From Acidobacteriota bacterium (lineage in GTDB: Bacteria; Acidobacteriota; Terriglobia; Terriglobales; Acidobacteriaceae): a stretch of DNA of 38,330 bases. The stretch covers positions 1 through 38,330 of the forward strand of contig JAJXZK010000463.1 in the NCBI GenBank assembly GCA_021780095.1. Reading direction: 5' to 3'. Of this stretch, positions 8,361 through 16,089 are shown piece after piece (positions within the stretch are counted from its first letter, which is position 1; each line of letters begins with the position of its first letter). Position numbers and translations under genes: made by a program. Below the pieces are notes generated by a model that had not been told where the DNA came from, did not search any database, and was given only the letters and a program-made list of their open reading frames with translations.

Positions 8361-9533
8361 TCAGGCGGAAAGCGCCTGACCCGCGCAGAAGCCGGATGCC
8401 CAGGCCCATTGGAAGTTAAAGCCACCCAGTTGGCCGGTGACGTCGACGATTTCACCGATGAAAAACAGCCCGGGTACCTTTGGGCACTCCATCGTCTTTG
8501 CGGACAGTTCATTCGTATCGATGCCGCCCGCGGTGACTTCTGCTTTCGCATATCCCTCTGTCCCTGCGGGGACAACGGTCCAGTAATGCAACTCATGTTC
8601 CAACACGGTGAGAGAGCGATTGGTCCATTCCTCAGGTGGATGCAACGCCAGCCAGCGGTCGGCGAGACGATGGGGAAGCGTAGCGCGCAATAGCTGTTTT
8701 GCCGTTGCCAAATTTCGCGGAAGGTTTGTATCGAGCCATGGCCGCGTCCATTCCTTGTCGGGAGCAAGATCGATTTCCAGTGCTTCGCCGGGCTTCCAAT
8801 AGGAAGAGATTTGCAAGATGGCAGGGCCACTTAACCCGCGGTGCGTAAACAGCAGGTTCTCGCGAAAGTGCCCCGCTCCGCAGCGGACCCATACGGAAAC
8901 CGCAAGTCCGGCGAGGTCGGCGTAATCGGCAAGATCGTTCTTCGAAAATAGCAGAGGCACCAAAGCTGGACGGCAAGGTTGAATGGCGATTCCAAACTGT
9001 GTGGCCAGCTGATACCCAAAGGGAGTTGCGCCCATCTTCGGAATCGACAATCCTCCGGTTGCCACAACCAAGGCACCGCAGGAGAAAACTGAGTCGCTTG
9101 TGATGATTTCAAAGGCGATCGTGTGGTCCACCTTTTCCACATGGGCGTTCAAAAAGATTTGCACGCCAGCCTCGCGGCACTCTTTTTCCAGCAGAGATAC
9201 GATGTCACGCGCGGATCGATCGCAGAACATCTGGCCGAGCGTTTTCTCGTGATATGGAATCTGATGCTTCGCAACCAGGGCAAGAAAATCCTGCGGCGTG
9301 TAACGGGCGAGCGCGGACTTGCAGAAATGTGGATTCGCGGAGATGAAGTTCTCTGGACTGCAATGAATGTTGGTAAAGTTGCAGCGGCCGCCGCCGGAGA
9401 TGAGAATCTTCTTCCCGATTCTGTCTGCGTGGTCCAGCACGGCCACCCGCTTGCCGTGCTTTCCGGCTTCGATGGCGCACAGCAGGCCTGCAGCACCAGC
9501 GCCGAGAATGAGGACATCAAAAACGTAGGTCAC
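8361..9533 (-). CDS. BaiN/HI0933-family NAD(P)/FAD-dependent oxidoreductase
   Basis: A 390-residue flavoprotein. The dinucleotide-binding motif GAGAAGLLCAIEAG lies right at the N terminus, followed by GKKILISGGGRCNFTN and, near the C terminus, GLFFIGEIVDVTGQLGGFN with WAWASGF, the hallmarks of the HI0933/YhiN family. Length is as expected. Members are FAD-binding oxidoreductases of mostly unknown substrate; BaiN acts in gut bile-acid metabolism, which should not be carried over here. I use the GTG at 9533, which puts the motif near the N terminus; a GTG at 9578 in the same frame would add 15 residues, and neither has a strong ribosome site. It is divergent from the DUF3565 gene with an 83-bp gap. 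Confidence 0.9.
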   Translation of the reverse strand: MTYVFDVLILGAGAAGLLCAIEAGKHGKRVAVLDHADRIGKKILISGGGRCNFTNIHCSPENFISANPHFCKSALARYTPQDFLALVAKHQIPYHEKTLGQMFCDRSARDIVSLLEKECREAGVQIFLNAHVEKVDHTIAFEIITSDSVFSCGALVVATGGLSIPKMGATPFGYQLATQFGIAIQPCRPALVPLLFSKNDLADYADLAGLAVSVWVRCGAGHFRENLLFTHRGLSGPAILQISSYWKPGEALEIDLAPDKEWTRPWLDTNLPRNLATAKQLLRATLPHRLADRWLALHPPEEWTNRSLTVLEHELHYWTVVPAGTEGYAKAEVTAGGIDTNELSAKTMECPKVPGLFFIGEIVDVTGQLGGFNFQWAWASGFCAGQALSA

Positions 9534-9616
9534 TTTGGAGGAGCCGAGGCAGAGAACTTCTTCATTATGCCTTGCCACGCCTGTTCACGAGCAGTGGGAC
9601 TGGGTACTCTCAATTT

Positions 9617-9826
9617 ATGACACAAGGAAAATTGTCTGCGATCATCGGCTTTCACCAGGACGAAGAGCAGGACTGGGTTGCGGAGTTATCCTGTGGCCAC
9701 GCGCAGCATGTCCGTCATCGACCGCCGTGGACACTGCGTCCGTGGGTTGTGGAAGAAGAGGGACGCAGGCAGCACATCGGAACCAGCTTGGTGTGCAAAG
9801 ACTGCGGACAAGCGGGCGAAATCTAA
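9617..9826 (+). CDS. DUF3565 small protein
   Basis: A 69-residue protein that matches the DUF3565 pattern almost throughout: IIGFHQDEEQDWVAELSCGH, then QHVRHRPPW, RPWV and, at the end, GTSLVCKDCGQ. A conserved Cys/His set (CGH with QHVRH, and CKDC) suggests a small metal-binding fold. The ATG at 9617 places the conserved block close to the N terminus; the in-frame start at 9572 is upstream of it and unlikely. Its stop codon overlaps the stop of the convergent SCO1-like gene. Function is unknown; relatives have been named pressure-regulated proteins. Confidence 0.85.
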   Translation: MTQGKLSAIIGFHQDEEQDWVAELSCGHAQHVRHRPPWTLRPWVVEEEGRRQHIGTSLVCKDCGQAGEI

Positions 9827-10767
9827 GCCGCGCTTGGTGAGGAAGGCGGAAAGTTTCGTCCAGTCGGCTTGCGTGTCAGCAGATAGATCATGCCCAAAAT
9901 GACCAGGATCGTGAAGCACGCGGCCAAGCCCAACACACGCAGGATAGAAACCGTGTAGCGGCCGGAGGATGGGTTGTAATTGCAGCAGTAGAGCAGAAAC
10001 AGATCTGCTGCAGTGCCGATTTTGTGGTTCGAAGCGTCCACCATCGCCAGACGCAGATCGCGCGGTTCATATTGGATGCCGGAGAAATATTTTGAGAGCC
10101 GACCGTCCGGGGTCGCTACCATAACGACGCTGGAGTGGGCGAACTGATCCATCTTGCCGTCGGGGCCGGGAACTCGCACGTAGTGAAAGCCTGTCGCGGA
10201 ACTGAGTGCATCAATGGACGGTTGTTGGCCGGTGAGGAAGTGCACACCGGTGGCAACCCCCGGATCGCCCAGCCAGTTAAGGAATAATTGCTTCTCGCTG
10301 GCAGCCTGCTTCGCCGTGTCTTTGGGATCGAAGCTGGCGATGACAACCTCGTAGTCTTTACCTGCCTTCAGTCCAGTTTGCTTCAGCGCATCCGCAGCGC
10401 CGTGCATCACCTGCGGACACAGCATGCCGCAGCTGAAGTAGACCTCCGCCAGAACGACAGGACGCTTGCCGAAGTAGTCTCCCAGCGCGACGGGCTTTCC
10501 GGTGGAATCGACATAGGCCGCGCTCAAGGGTAATTTGCGATTCAAATTTTGCGCGATGCCGGCATGTTTCAAGTAGGTTGGCATACCGTTCGACACGTTA
10601 CCCATGGAATCGCTGCCGGCCCCTCCATATTGCGCCTGGCAGAGCGGACTGAAGCACGCAAGCAGCAGCGCGGACAGACACGCGCCAAGACGCAGATTGA
10701 AACCGAATGAGGAGGTAAGAGGGTGTTGGCGAATCGTGCGTAGGGTGAATACTGGCACATCTTCCAT
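9823..10767 (-). CDS. SCO1/SenC-family copper/thiol protein with C-terminal membrane anchor
   Basis: A 314-residue exported thioredoxin-fold protein. After a long signal region (hydrophobic residues 28-41, likely cut at CQAQ) comes the SCO core with the copper/redox motif CGMLC (Cys113 and Cys117) and the conserved histidine in FAHSS (His211), the full three-residue copper site. Residues about 275-297 form a transmembrane helix followed by a short basic tail, so the protein is probably anchored at its C terminus. SCO proteins help assemble the CuA site of cytochrome oxidase, but no cox gene is visible here. The ATG at 10767 was preferred over a TTG at 10800. Confidence 0.9.
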   Translation of the reverse strand: MEDVPVFTLRTIRQHPLTSSFGFNLRLGACLSALLLACFSPLCQAQYGGAGSDSMGNVSNGMPTYLKHAGIAQNLNRKLPLSAAYVDSTGKPVALGDYFGKRPVVLAEVYFSCGMLCPQVMHGAADALKQTGLKAGKDYEVVIASFDPKDTAKQAASEKQLFLNWLGDPGVATGVHFLTGQQPSIDALSSATGFHYVRVPGPDGKMDQFAHSSVVMVATPDGRLSKYFSGIQYEPRDLRLAMVDASNHKIGTAADLFLLYCCNYNPSSGRYTVSILRVLGLAACFTILVILGMIYLLTRKPTGRNFPPSSPSAA

Positions 10768-10928
10768 CTTAGATGAGTTTGCGGATGTCGTGTAGAGCAA
10801 CGCGCTCGTTATGGCATTCGCCGATCAAAACACTCCGAGTTTGCCTGCGGTCGTAACCTGGCGGCAGCAGAAATGGAGTGGTAGCCTTATCAAGGATAAT
10901 CCGTTTACAAAATTGGAGATGGTACGCA

Positions 10929-12350
10929 ATGCAGGCAAGTTATAGTGGCGTCGAGCTGCCCAAAGACGGCGAGCCGATCGAATATTCCAACGGAACGTAT
11001 CAAGTACCCGACAATCCCATCATTCCTTACATTGAAGGCGACGGAACAGGTCGCGATATTTGGCGCGCATCGCAACGTGTATTTGATGCCGCTGTGGCCA
11101 AAGCCTACGGCGGAAAACGCGTGGTCAAGTGGTTTGAAATTTTCGCTGGAGAGAAGGCGTTTGCCCGTTTTCAGAACTGGCTTCCGGACGATACCGTGCA
11201 GGCGGCACGCGATTTGAGGGTTTCGATTAAAGGGCCGCTGACTACGCCGGTCGGAGGAGGCATTCGGTCATTGAATGTGACGCTGCGGCAGATGCTGGAT
11301 TTGTATTCCTGCATTCGCCCGGTGCGCTATTACCAGGGTGTTCCCAGCCCGGTGAAGCATCCCGAAAAATTAGACATCGTGATCTTTCGCGAGAATACGG
11401 AAGACGTATACGCGGGCATCGAGTTCAAAGAAGGAACTCCCGAAGCAAGAAAAATTCTGGACTTCCTGAACAACACCATGCTGGCTGGCACCAAGAAAAA
11501 GATTCGCGAAGATTCTGGTATTGGAATCAAACCGATCTCAATTACAGGGACCAAGCGGCTGGTGCGAGTGGCGATTGACTTCGCCCTCAAGCATCATCGC
11601 AAGTCCGTCACCTTGATGCATAAGGGAAATATACAGAAGTTTACCGAGGGCGCATTTCGCGAGTGGGGGTACGAAGTCGCGGTTGATGAGTTCAGGGATT
11701 CGATTGTGACCGAGCGCGAGAGCTGGATCCTCGGCAATGTTGAATCGAAGCCGGGTTTGACGGTGGAGCAGAATGCCGCCATGATCGAACCGGGCCTGGA
11801 ACATGCGCCGCAAAAGTTCCGCGACGAAGTGTATGCCGAAGTGAAGCGGGTTATCGATAGCATCGGCGCCAGTCATGGCCAGGGAAAATGGAAGAAGAAG
11901 CTGTTGGTCAACGACCGCATCGCGGACTCCATTTTTCAGCAGGTGATCGTTCGCCCCGATGAATACAGTGTGCTGGCGACTCCGAATCTGAACGGCGATT
12001 ACATTTCCGATGCGTGCGCGGCGCAGGTTGGCGGCTTGGGAATCGCGCCGGGCGCCAATGTCGGCGACGGTTATGCGGTGTTTGAAGCCACCCACGGAAC
12101 GGCTCCAAAGTATGCGGATAAGGATGTCATCAATCCCGGATCCGTGATGCTGTCGGGAGTGATGTTGTTTGATTTCATCGGTTGGACTGAGGCTGCGCGA
12201 CTGATTGAGAACTCTCTCGAGCGGACGATTCAGCAGAAATTTGTTACCTACGATTTTGAGCGGCAGATGCAGGGCGCCACCAAGGTGGGGACCAGCGAAT
12301 TTGCGACTCGAATGATCGATAACATGGACGCGGTCGCGATGACGCGGTAA
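10929..12350 (+). CDS. icd: NADP-dependent isocitrate dehydrogenase
   Basis: A 473-residue decarboxylating isocitrate dehydrogenase, converting isocitrate to 2-oxoglutarate in the TCA cycle. The substrate loop [13 protein letters not shown] contains Ser114, Asn116 and Arg120, equivalent to the E. coli phosphorylatable serine region; RPVRYYQGV and [14 protein letters not shown] are also typical. The cofactor segment [17 protein letters not shown] keeps the Lys-Tyr pair that selects NADP. The ATG at 10929 has GGAG 11 nt before it; a longer in-frame start at 10878 is unsupported. The malate dehydrogenase gene follows after 33 bp with its own ribosome site, so the two probably form one operon. 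Confidence 0.97.
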   Translation: MQASYSGVELPKDGEPIEYSNGTYQVPDNPIIPYIEGDGTGRDIWRASQRVFDAAVAKAYGGKRVVKWFEIFAGEKAFARFQNWLPDDTVQAARDLRVSIKGPLTTPVGGGIRSLNVTLRQMLDLYSCIRPVRYYQGVPSPVKHPEKLDIVIFRENTEDVYAGIEFKEGTPEARKILDFLNNTMLAGTKKKIREDSGIGIKPISITGTKRLVRVAIDFALKHHRKSVTLMHKGNIQKFTEGAFREWGYEVAVDEFRDSIVTERESWILGNVESKPGLTVEQNAAMIEPGLEHAPQKFRDEVYAEVKRVIDSIGASHGQGKWKKKLLVNDRIADSIFQQVIVRPDEYSVLATPNLNGDYISDACAAQVGGLGIAPGANVGDGYAVFEATHGTAPKYADKDVINPGSVMLSGVMLFDFIGWTEAARLIENSLERTIQQKFVTYDFERQMQGATKVGTSEFATRMIDNMDAVAMTR

Positions 12351-12383
12351 TTGCCATTGAAGAAAGTTTTGTAAAGGAGAAAT

Positions 12384-13310
12384 ATGCGGAAGAAAGTTTC
12401 GATTGTCGGCGCAGGCAATGTGGGAGCCACCACTGCGCATTGGATCGCGGCCAAAGAATTGGCTGACATTGTGTTGGTTGATGTGGTGGAAGGTGTCCCG
12501 CAAGGGAAGGCCCTGGATCTGATGGAGGCCATGCCAATTGAAAAGCGTGATGTCCACGCTGTCGGTTCCAACGATTACGCAGCGACCGCAAATTCTGACG
12601 TGGTTGTGATTACGGCGGGGATTCCTCGCAAGCCGGGTATGAGCCGCGACGACTTGTTGCATACCAACTTCAAGATCATGTCGGATGTCGTGAGTAAAGT
12701 GGTGGCAGCATCGCCGGACTGCTTCCTGGTGATCGTGTCCAATCCCCTGGATGCGATGGCGCAGGCCGCCTACAAGCTGTCGAAGTTCAATCGCGAGCGC
12801 GTGATTGGCATGGCCGGCGTGCTGGACTCGGCGCGATTCCGCACGTTTATCGCGGACGAACTGAAGGTGAGCGTGGAAAATGTAACCGCGTTCGTGCTGG
12901 GAGGCCATGGCGATACCATGGTGCCCCTGGCTCGCTACTCCACGGTCGCCGGAATTCCGATTACAGAGCTGATGGATGCGGCCACGATTGAGCGGCTGAT
13001 TCAGCGTACCCGTGACGGCGGCGCAGAGATCGTGAAATACCTGAAGACGGGCAGCGCGTTTTATGCTCCCTCGGCGGCTGCAGTTGAAATGGTGGAGGCG
13101 ATCCTGAAGGACAAGAAGAAGATTTTGCCGTGTGCGGCTTACCTCGAAGGCGAGTATGGCATTCAAGGCCTTTTCATCGGTGTTCCATGCAAGTTGGGGG
13201 CGCGCGGTCTTGAGGAAATTATTCAGATCAAGCTGACCGACGAAGAGCAGGCGGGTCTCCAGAAAAGTGCGAATTCTGTAAAGGAACTTTGTGCCGTGAT
13301 CGGTGTTTAA
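12384..13310 (+). CDS. mdh: Malate dehydrogenase (LDH-like type)
   Basis: A 308-residue NAD-dependent malate dehydrogenase of the lactate-dehydrogenase-like subgroup. The NAD motif [10 protein letters not shown] is at residues 9-17 and Asp33 should bind the adenine ribose. Substrate-binding Arg82 and Arg88 sit in [13 protein letters not shown] (an LDH would have Gln in place of the first), with Asp148 and Arg151 in GVLDSARFR and catalytic His175 in GGHGDTMV. An AAAGGAG lies 6 nt before the ATG. It is the second gene of the icd-mdh unit and ends just before a strong intrinsic terminator. All key residues are present. Confidence 0.97.
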   Translation: MRKKVSIVGAGNVGATTAHWIAAKELADIVLVDVVEGVPQGKALDLMEAMPIEKRDVHAVGSNDYAATANSDVVVITAGIPRKPGMSRDDLLHTNFKIMSDVVSKVVAASPDCFLVIVSNPLDAMAQAAYKLSKFNRERVIGMAGVLDSARFRTFIADELKVSVENVTAFVLGGHGDTMVPLARYSTVAGIPITELMDAATIERLIQRTRDGGAEIVKYLKTGSAFYAPSAAAVEMVEAILKDKKKILPCAAYLEGEYGIQGLFIGVPCKLGARGLEEIIQIKLTDEEQAGLQKSANSVKELCAVIGV

Positions 13311-13323
13311 GGTTTTCGTTTGG

Positions 13324-13361
13324 AAAAGAAGAGGCCCGCATCGCGCGGGCCTTTTCTTTTT
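13324..13361. terminator. Bidirectional intrinsic terminator
   Basis: AGGCCCGC (13332-13339) pairs with GCGGGCCT (13345-13352) around a 5-nt loop; the A-rich 5' flank and T-rich 3' flank (TTTTCTTTTT) extend the pairing and give U-runs on both strands. It sits between the convergent mdh and dehydrogenase genes and should stop transcription from both sides. Confidence 0.92.
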
Positions 13362-13386
13362 GGATCGCGGTCGAACTCTCAGCCGT

Positions 13387-14124
13387 CTACCAGGGCAGTG
13401 TCTTTCCCATGTGAATGAAGGCACCATTCGGTCCATCTTCCGCCAGGGTTGCCAAGGCTACGGACGTCTTTGCACCCTCGAAAATTTCCATAGGGGCGGC
13501 GTCGGTGCCCATATCGGTTTTGACCCATCCGGGATGGGCAGAATTCACTTTGACGTTGGTGTCACGCAGTTCATGCGCCAGGTGAATGGTGAACGCATTC
13601 AGCGCCGACTTCGACGCGTCGTACGCAAAGGCTTTGCTGTTATAGATAGGAGACTTGGGATCGCTTTGCAGGGTGTTTGAAGCCAGGATGCTAGACAAAT
13701 TGACGATGCGTCCCGCGGGGCTTTTGCGGATTAAAGGGAGCAGGGCCTGGGTCAACGCGACCGGAGCGAATAGATTGGTGTCGAAGGTTTTTTGCAGCGT
13801 TTCGGTGGGAGTGCTGCTGGTCGTATTCTTGCCCCAGCCTTCTTCCGCTATGCCTGCATTGTTGACGAGAATGTCGAGCTTCCCGAAATGCTCCTGGAGA
13901 AACTTGACGGCCGTATCGCGATCTTTTGGCTGCGTCACATCGAGTTTTAATGGCCGCGCGTCGATGCCTTCTGCGCGAAGCTTTGTTGCCGCCGCATCGC
14001 CTTTGGCAGCGTCACGCGAACCCAATACGACGGTGATGCCCAGCTTTCCCAACTGGCGTGCGGTTTCAAATCCAATACCCTTGTTGGCGCCGGTAATCAG
14101 CGCGACCTGCTTGTTTTCGCTCAT
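13387..14124 (-). CDS. Short-chain dehydrogenase/reductase
   Basis: A 245-residue classical SDR, an NADP-preferring carbonyl or alcohol oxidoreductase. The cofactor motif TGANKGIG is at residues 11-18, Arg37 in GSRDAAKG would favour NADP, NNAG is at 88-91, catalytic Ser144 is in NLSS, and Tyr168/Lys172 form the YDASK motif. An insert before the catalytic tyrosine (SILASNTLQSDPKSPI) resembles carbonyl-reductase-like SDRs. The ATG has AGGGGGAA a few bases upstream, and this ribosome site falls inside a long inverted repeat (see that entry). Substrate unknown. It lies downstream of the cyclophilin genes on the same strand, 95 bp after the second. Confidence 0.93.
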   Translation of the reverse strand: MSENKQVALITGANKGIGFETARQLGKLGITVVLGSRDAAKGDAAATKLRAEGIDARPLKLDVTQPKDRDTAVKFLQEHFGKLDILVNNAGIAEEGWGKNTTSSTPTETLQKTFDTNLFAPVALTQALLPLIRKSPAGRIVNLSSILASNTLQSDPKSPIYNSKAFAYDASKSALNAFTIHLAHELRDTNVKVNSAHPGWVKTDMGTDAAPMEIFEGAKTSVALATLAEDGPNGAFIHMGKTLPW

Positions 14125-14131
14125 ATATTCC

Positions 14132-14186
14132 CCCTGAATCCTTTCCTGACGACTTAGATCGATGTGAACGTGAAAAGGATTCAGGG
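14132..14186 (-). promoter_or_regulatory. Inverted repeat that can sequester the SDR ribosome-binding site
   Basis: CCCTGAATCCTTT (14132-14144) and AAAGGATTCAGGG (14174-14186) are perfect 13-bp complements around a 29-nt loop. On the minus-strand RNA the second arm contains part of the AGGGGGA ribosome site of the SDR gene, 8 nt before its ATG. No T-run follows, so it is not a plain terminator. A translation switch or protein-binding site is inferred. Confidence 0.6.
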
Positions 14187-14219
14187 AAGATCGGCTAAGG
14201 ACCAGAGCCGTCGCCAGAG

Positions 14220-14750
14220 TTACGCGACGCGGTCGATCGTGACGCTTTCCAGGACCACGGGAGTGCGAGGCTTATCGGAACGGTCTCGATCCAGTTCGGA
14301 GATCTTGTCCACGATGTCCTGGCCCTCGATGACTTCGCCGAAAATCGTGTGATTGCCTGTCAGCCACGGAGTCGCAGCCACGGTGATAAAGAACTGCGAA
14401 CCGTTCGTGTTCGGCCCCGAATTTGCCATGGCCAGCTTGCCCGGTTTATTAAAACTGTGCGGCGAACCCTTGGTCTCATCTTCAAACTTATAGCCCGGGC
14501 CACCGAATCCGGTGCCGGCCGGGTCGCCGCCCTGGATCATGAACTTTGGGATGACCCGATGAAAAATAGTTCCGTCGAATAACTTTTCTTTGGATTTCTT
14601 GTTGTTGGTCGGATGCGTCCACTCGCGATTACCTTCAGCGAGATCGATAAAGTTGGCTACAGTTTTCGGTGCTTCCGTTTCGTGAAGGCGGCATACGATC
14701 TTGCCCTGGGATGTCTGGAAGATGGCGTAGGTTCCGGGTGTTTGAGTCAT
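14220..14750 (-). CDS. Peptidylprolyl isomerase, cyclophilin type (cytoplasmic)
   Basis: A 176-residue cyclophilin without a signal peptide, which catalyses cis-trans isomerisation of X-Pro bonds in the cytoplasm. The catalytic block FHRVIPKFMIQGGDP is intact, including the active-site arginine, and GKLAMANSGPNTNGSQFFIT with HTIFGEVIEG completes the core. Length is typical of a single-domain bacterial enzyme. An AGAGGAG lies about 11 nt before the ATG. It follows an exported paralogue 88 bp upstream on the same strand, an apparent tandem duplication that diverged in cellular location. Confidence 0.95.
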   Translation of the reverse strand: MTQTPGTYAIFQTSQGKIVCRLHETEAPKTVANFIDLAEGNREWTHPTNNKKSKEKLFDGTIFHRVIPKFMIQGGDPAGTGFGGPGYKFEDETKGSPHSFNKPGKLAMANSGPNTNGSQFFITVAATPWLTGNHTIFGEVIEGQDIVDKISELDRDRSDKPRTPVVLESVTIDRVA

Positions 14751-14838
14751 ACTGGGCGAACTCCTCTTGGAAAGTAAAAAGCTTGTCGTACGGCAGTGTT
14801 CAGTTCGGTATCGCTTGCGAGTTCAAATACATCAATCA

Positions 14839-15675
14839 TCAAGGTTGGCTGGGCGCTGGAGCTGTCGCTGCGGCTGAAGGCGTCGATGGTGTTGGAGCGG
14901 GCGGTATCGGCTGCCCCGGCTGCACAATCGTGACCTGTTTGAGATACACCGGATCGAGCGGCTTATCCTGCGAGTCTCTTGGCACCTGCGTAATCGATTC
15001 GGCGACCAGAACGCTGCCTGGATCGCATTGGCCGAAGATGGTGTAGTGCTGGTCGAGCGAGGGTTGTGGACTTACGGTAATAAAGAACTGGGAGCCGTTG
15101 GTATTTGGGCCGGCATTCGCCATCGCCAGGCGGCCAGCCACATTGAAGATGAGATTTGGATCGATCTCATCGTTGAAGAAAAAGCCAGCGTCCCCCATTC
15201 CAGTGCCCGTAGGATCTCCACCCTGAACCATGAATCCCGGAATCACACGATGAAATGTGGTGCCGTCGTAGAAGGGCTTGCCGTGGACCTTCTTGTGGGT
15301 GACGGGATCCGTGAATGGCTTACTGCCAGATGCAAGTCCCATAAAGTTTGCAACAGCTATCGGTGCTTCCTTGGAATAAAGCCCGCACGTCATTCTGCCC
15401 ATGGTTGTATCAAAGACAACTGTTGGACCGTTGGGAGCAATCGGGGCCTCAATGTGAGCTGTGGTTCCCGGTTCGTCGGGTAAAGAGTCCGCTGCGGCTG
15501 GGAGGGACTGCTGCGATTGTGCAGCAGAATCAGTCGACTGCGGCGGGCTCGCCTGTTGTTGCTGTGGCACTCTTGAATCGCCGATCCTGGGAGCGGCGGA
15601 CATCTGCCCGCAGACGACGAGGCTGAAAAGGACGATTGGATAGAAGAGAGGGAGTCGAAAACTTGAACGAACCAT
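14839..15675 (-). CDS. Peptidylprolyl isomerase, cyclophilin type (exported)
   Basis: A 278-residue exported cyclophilin. A signal peptide (hydrophobic LPLFYPIVLFSLVVCG) is followed by a Gln/Ser/Pro-rich linker to about residue 75, the cyclophilin domain with FHRVIPGFMVQGGDP and NTNGSQFFIT, and a Pro/Ala/Ser-rich C-terminal tail. The linker and tail suggest tethering or extension in the periplasm, where it would help fold exported proteins. The ATG at 15675 is preferred over the GTG directly before it at 15678. The downstream neighbour is the cytoplasmic cyclophilin. The N-terminal cysteine at the end of the hydrophobic core lacks a clear lipobox, so Sec cleavage seems more likely than lipidation. 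Confidence 0.93.
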   Translation of the reverse strand: MVRSSFRLPLFYPIVLFSLVVCGQMSAAPRIGDSRVPQQQQASPPQSTDSAAQSQQSLPAAADSLPDEPGTTAHIEAPIAPNGPTVVFDTTMGRMTCGLYSKEAPIAVANFMGLASGSKPFTDPVTHKKVHGKPFYDGTTFHRVIPGFMVQGGDPTGTGMGDAGFFFNDEIDPNLIFNVAGRLAMANAGPNTNGSQFFITVSPQPSLDQHYTIFGQCDPGSVLVAESITQVPRDSQDKPLDPVYLKQVTIVQPGQPIPPAPTPSTPSAAATAPAPSQP

Positions 15676-16089
15676 CACTCAGTATTGTAATGGTTCGCGC
15701 ATGGCTGTGAAGCGGCCGGACCATCCGGCTCTCGCGTGTCGGGCATCGAACCTGAGCTGGGACCGATTGCTTCTTTAAGGAGGCCCACCGAGGCGAAATT
15801 TCGTCGGATGAGAATGCCTGCGGTTCTGGCTTTCACGTGTAAAAAGTACCTGGTTTTGGAAGCTATTCCAGACTGACTAAATTCCCAAAACGGGAAACAT
15901 CACTACTTTGGTAACATACAAGTAACATTCATTTCACCCGCTGTCTCACGCTAAGAGTAGTTTACGAGCAAGGGGTAGTCTTACTCCGCAAACGGCGAAG
16001 GCGATGGCAGTTGTGGCATCTTGCGTGCTTAATCACAGACGAGATTACCCAAAGATATATATAAGTTTTACAGACGAATTGGAGAACCA
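15676..16089. other. Divergent intergenic region with a possible structured leader
   Basis: This 414-bp gap separates the exported cyclophilin (-) from the first DUF4382 gene (+). No gene is visible in it. At 15987-16025, CGCAA pairs with TTGCG and, directly inside on the 3' side, GATG (16003-16006) pairs with CATC (16017-16020), leaving an 11-nt asymmetric bulge. An AT-rich TATATATAA follows and GGAG precedes the ATG at 16090. The structure matches no riboswitch class that I can confirm. Confidence 0.4.

Noticed and set aside
11538..13436. A 632-codon open frame on the minus strand opposite icd and mdh
   Set aside because: It is antisense to two certain genes with intact motifs. Its translation is rich in His/Arg/Gln/Asn as expected from reverse-complemented codon bias, and it crosses a gene boundary. 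No domain is recognisable.
15981..16030. A c-di-GMP-I (GEMM) riboswitch suggested by CCGCAAACGGCGAAGG
   Set aside because: The second conserved GEMM block (GGGACGCAAAGC and the following stem) is absent, so the similarity is too short.
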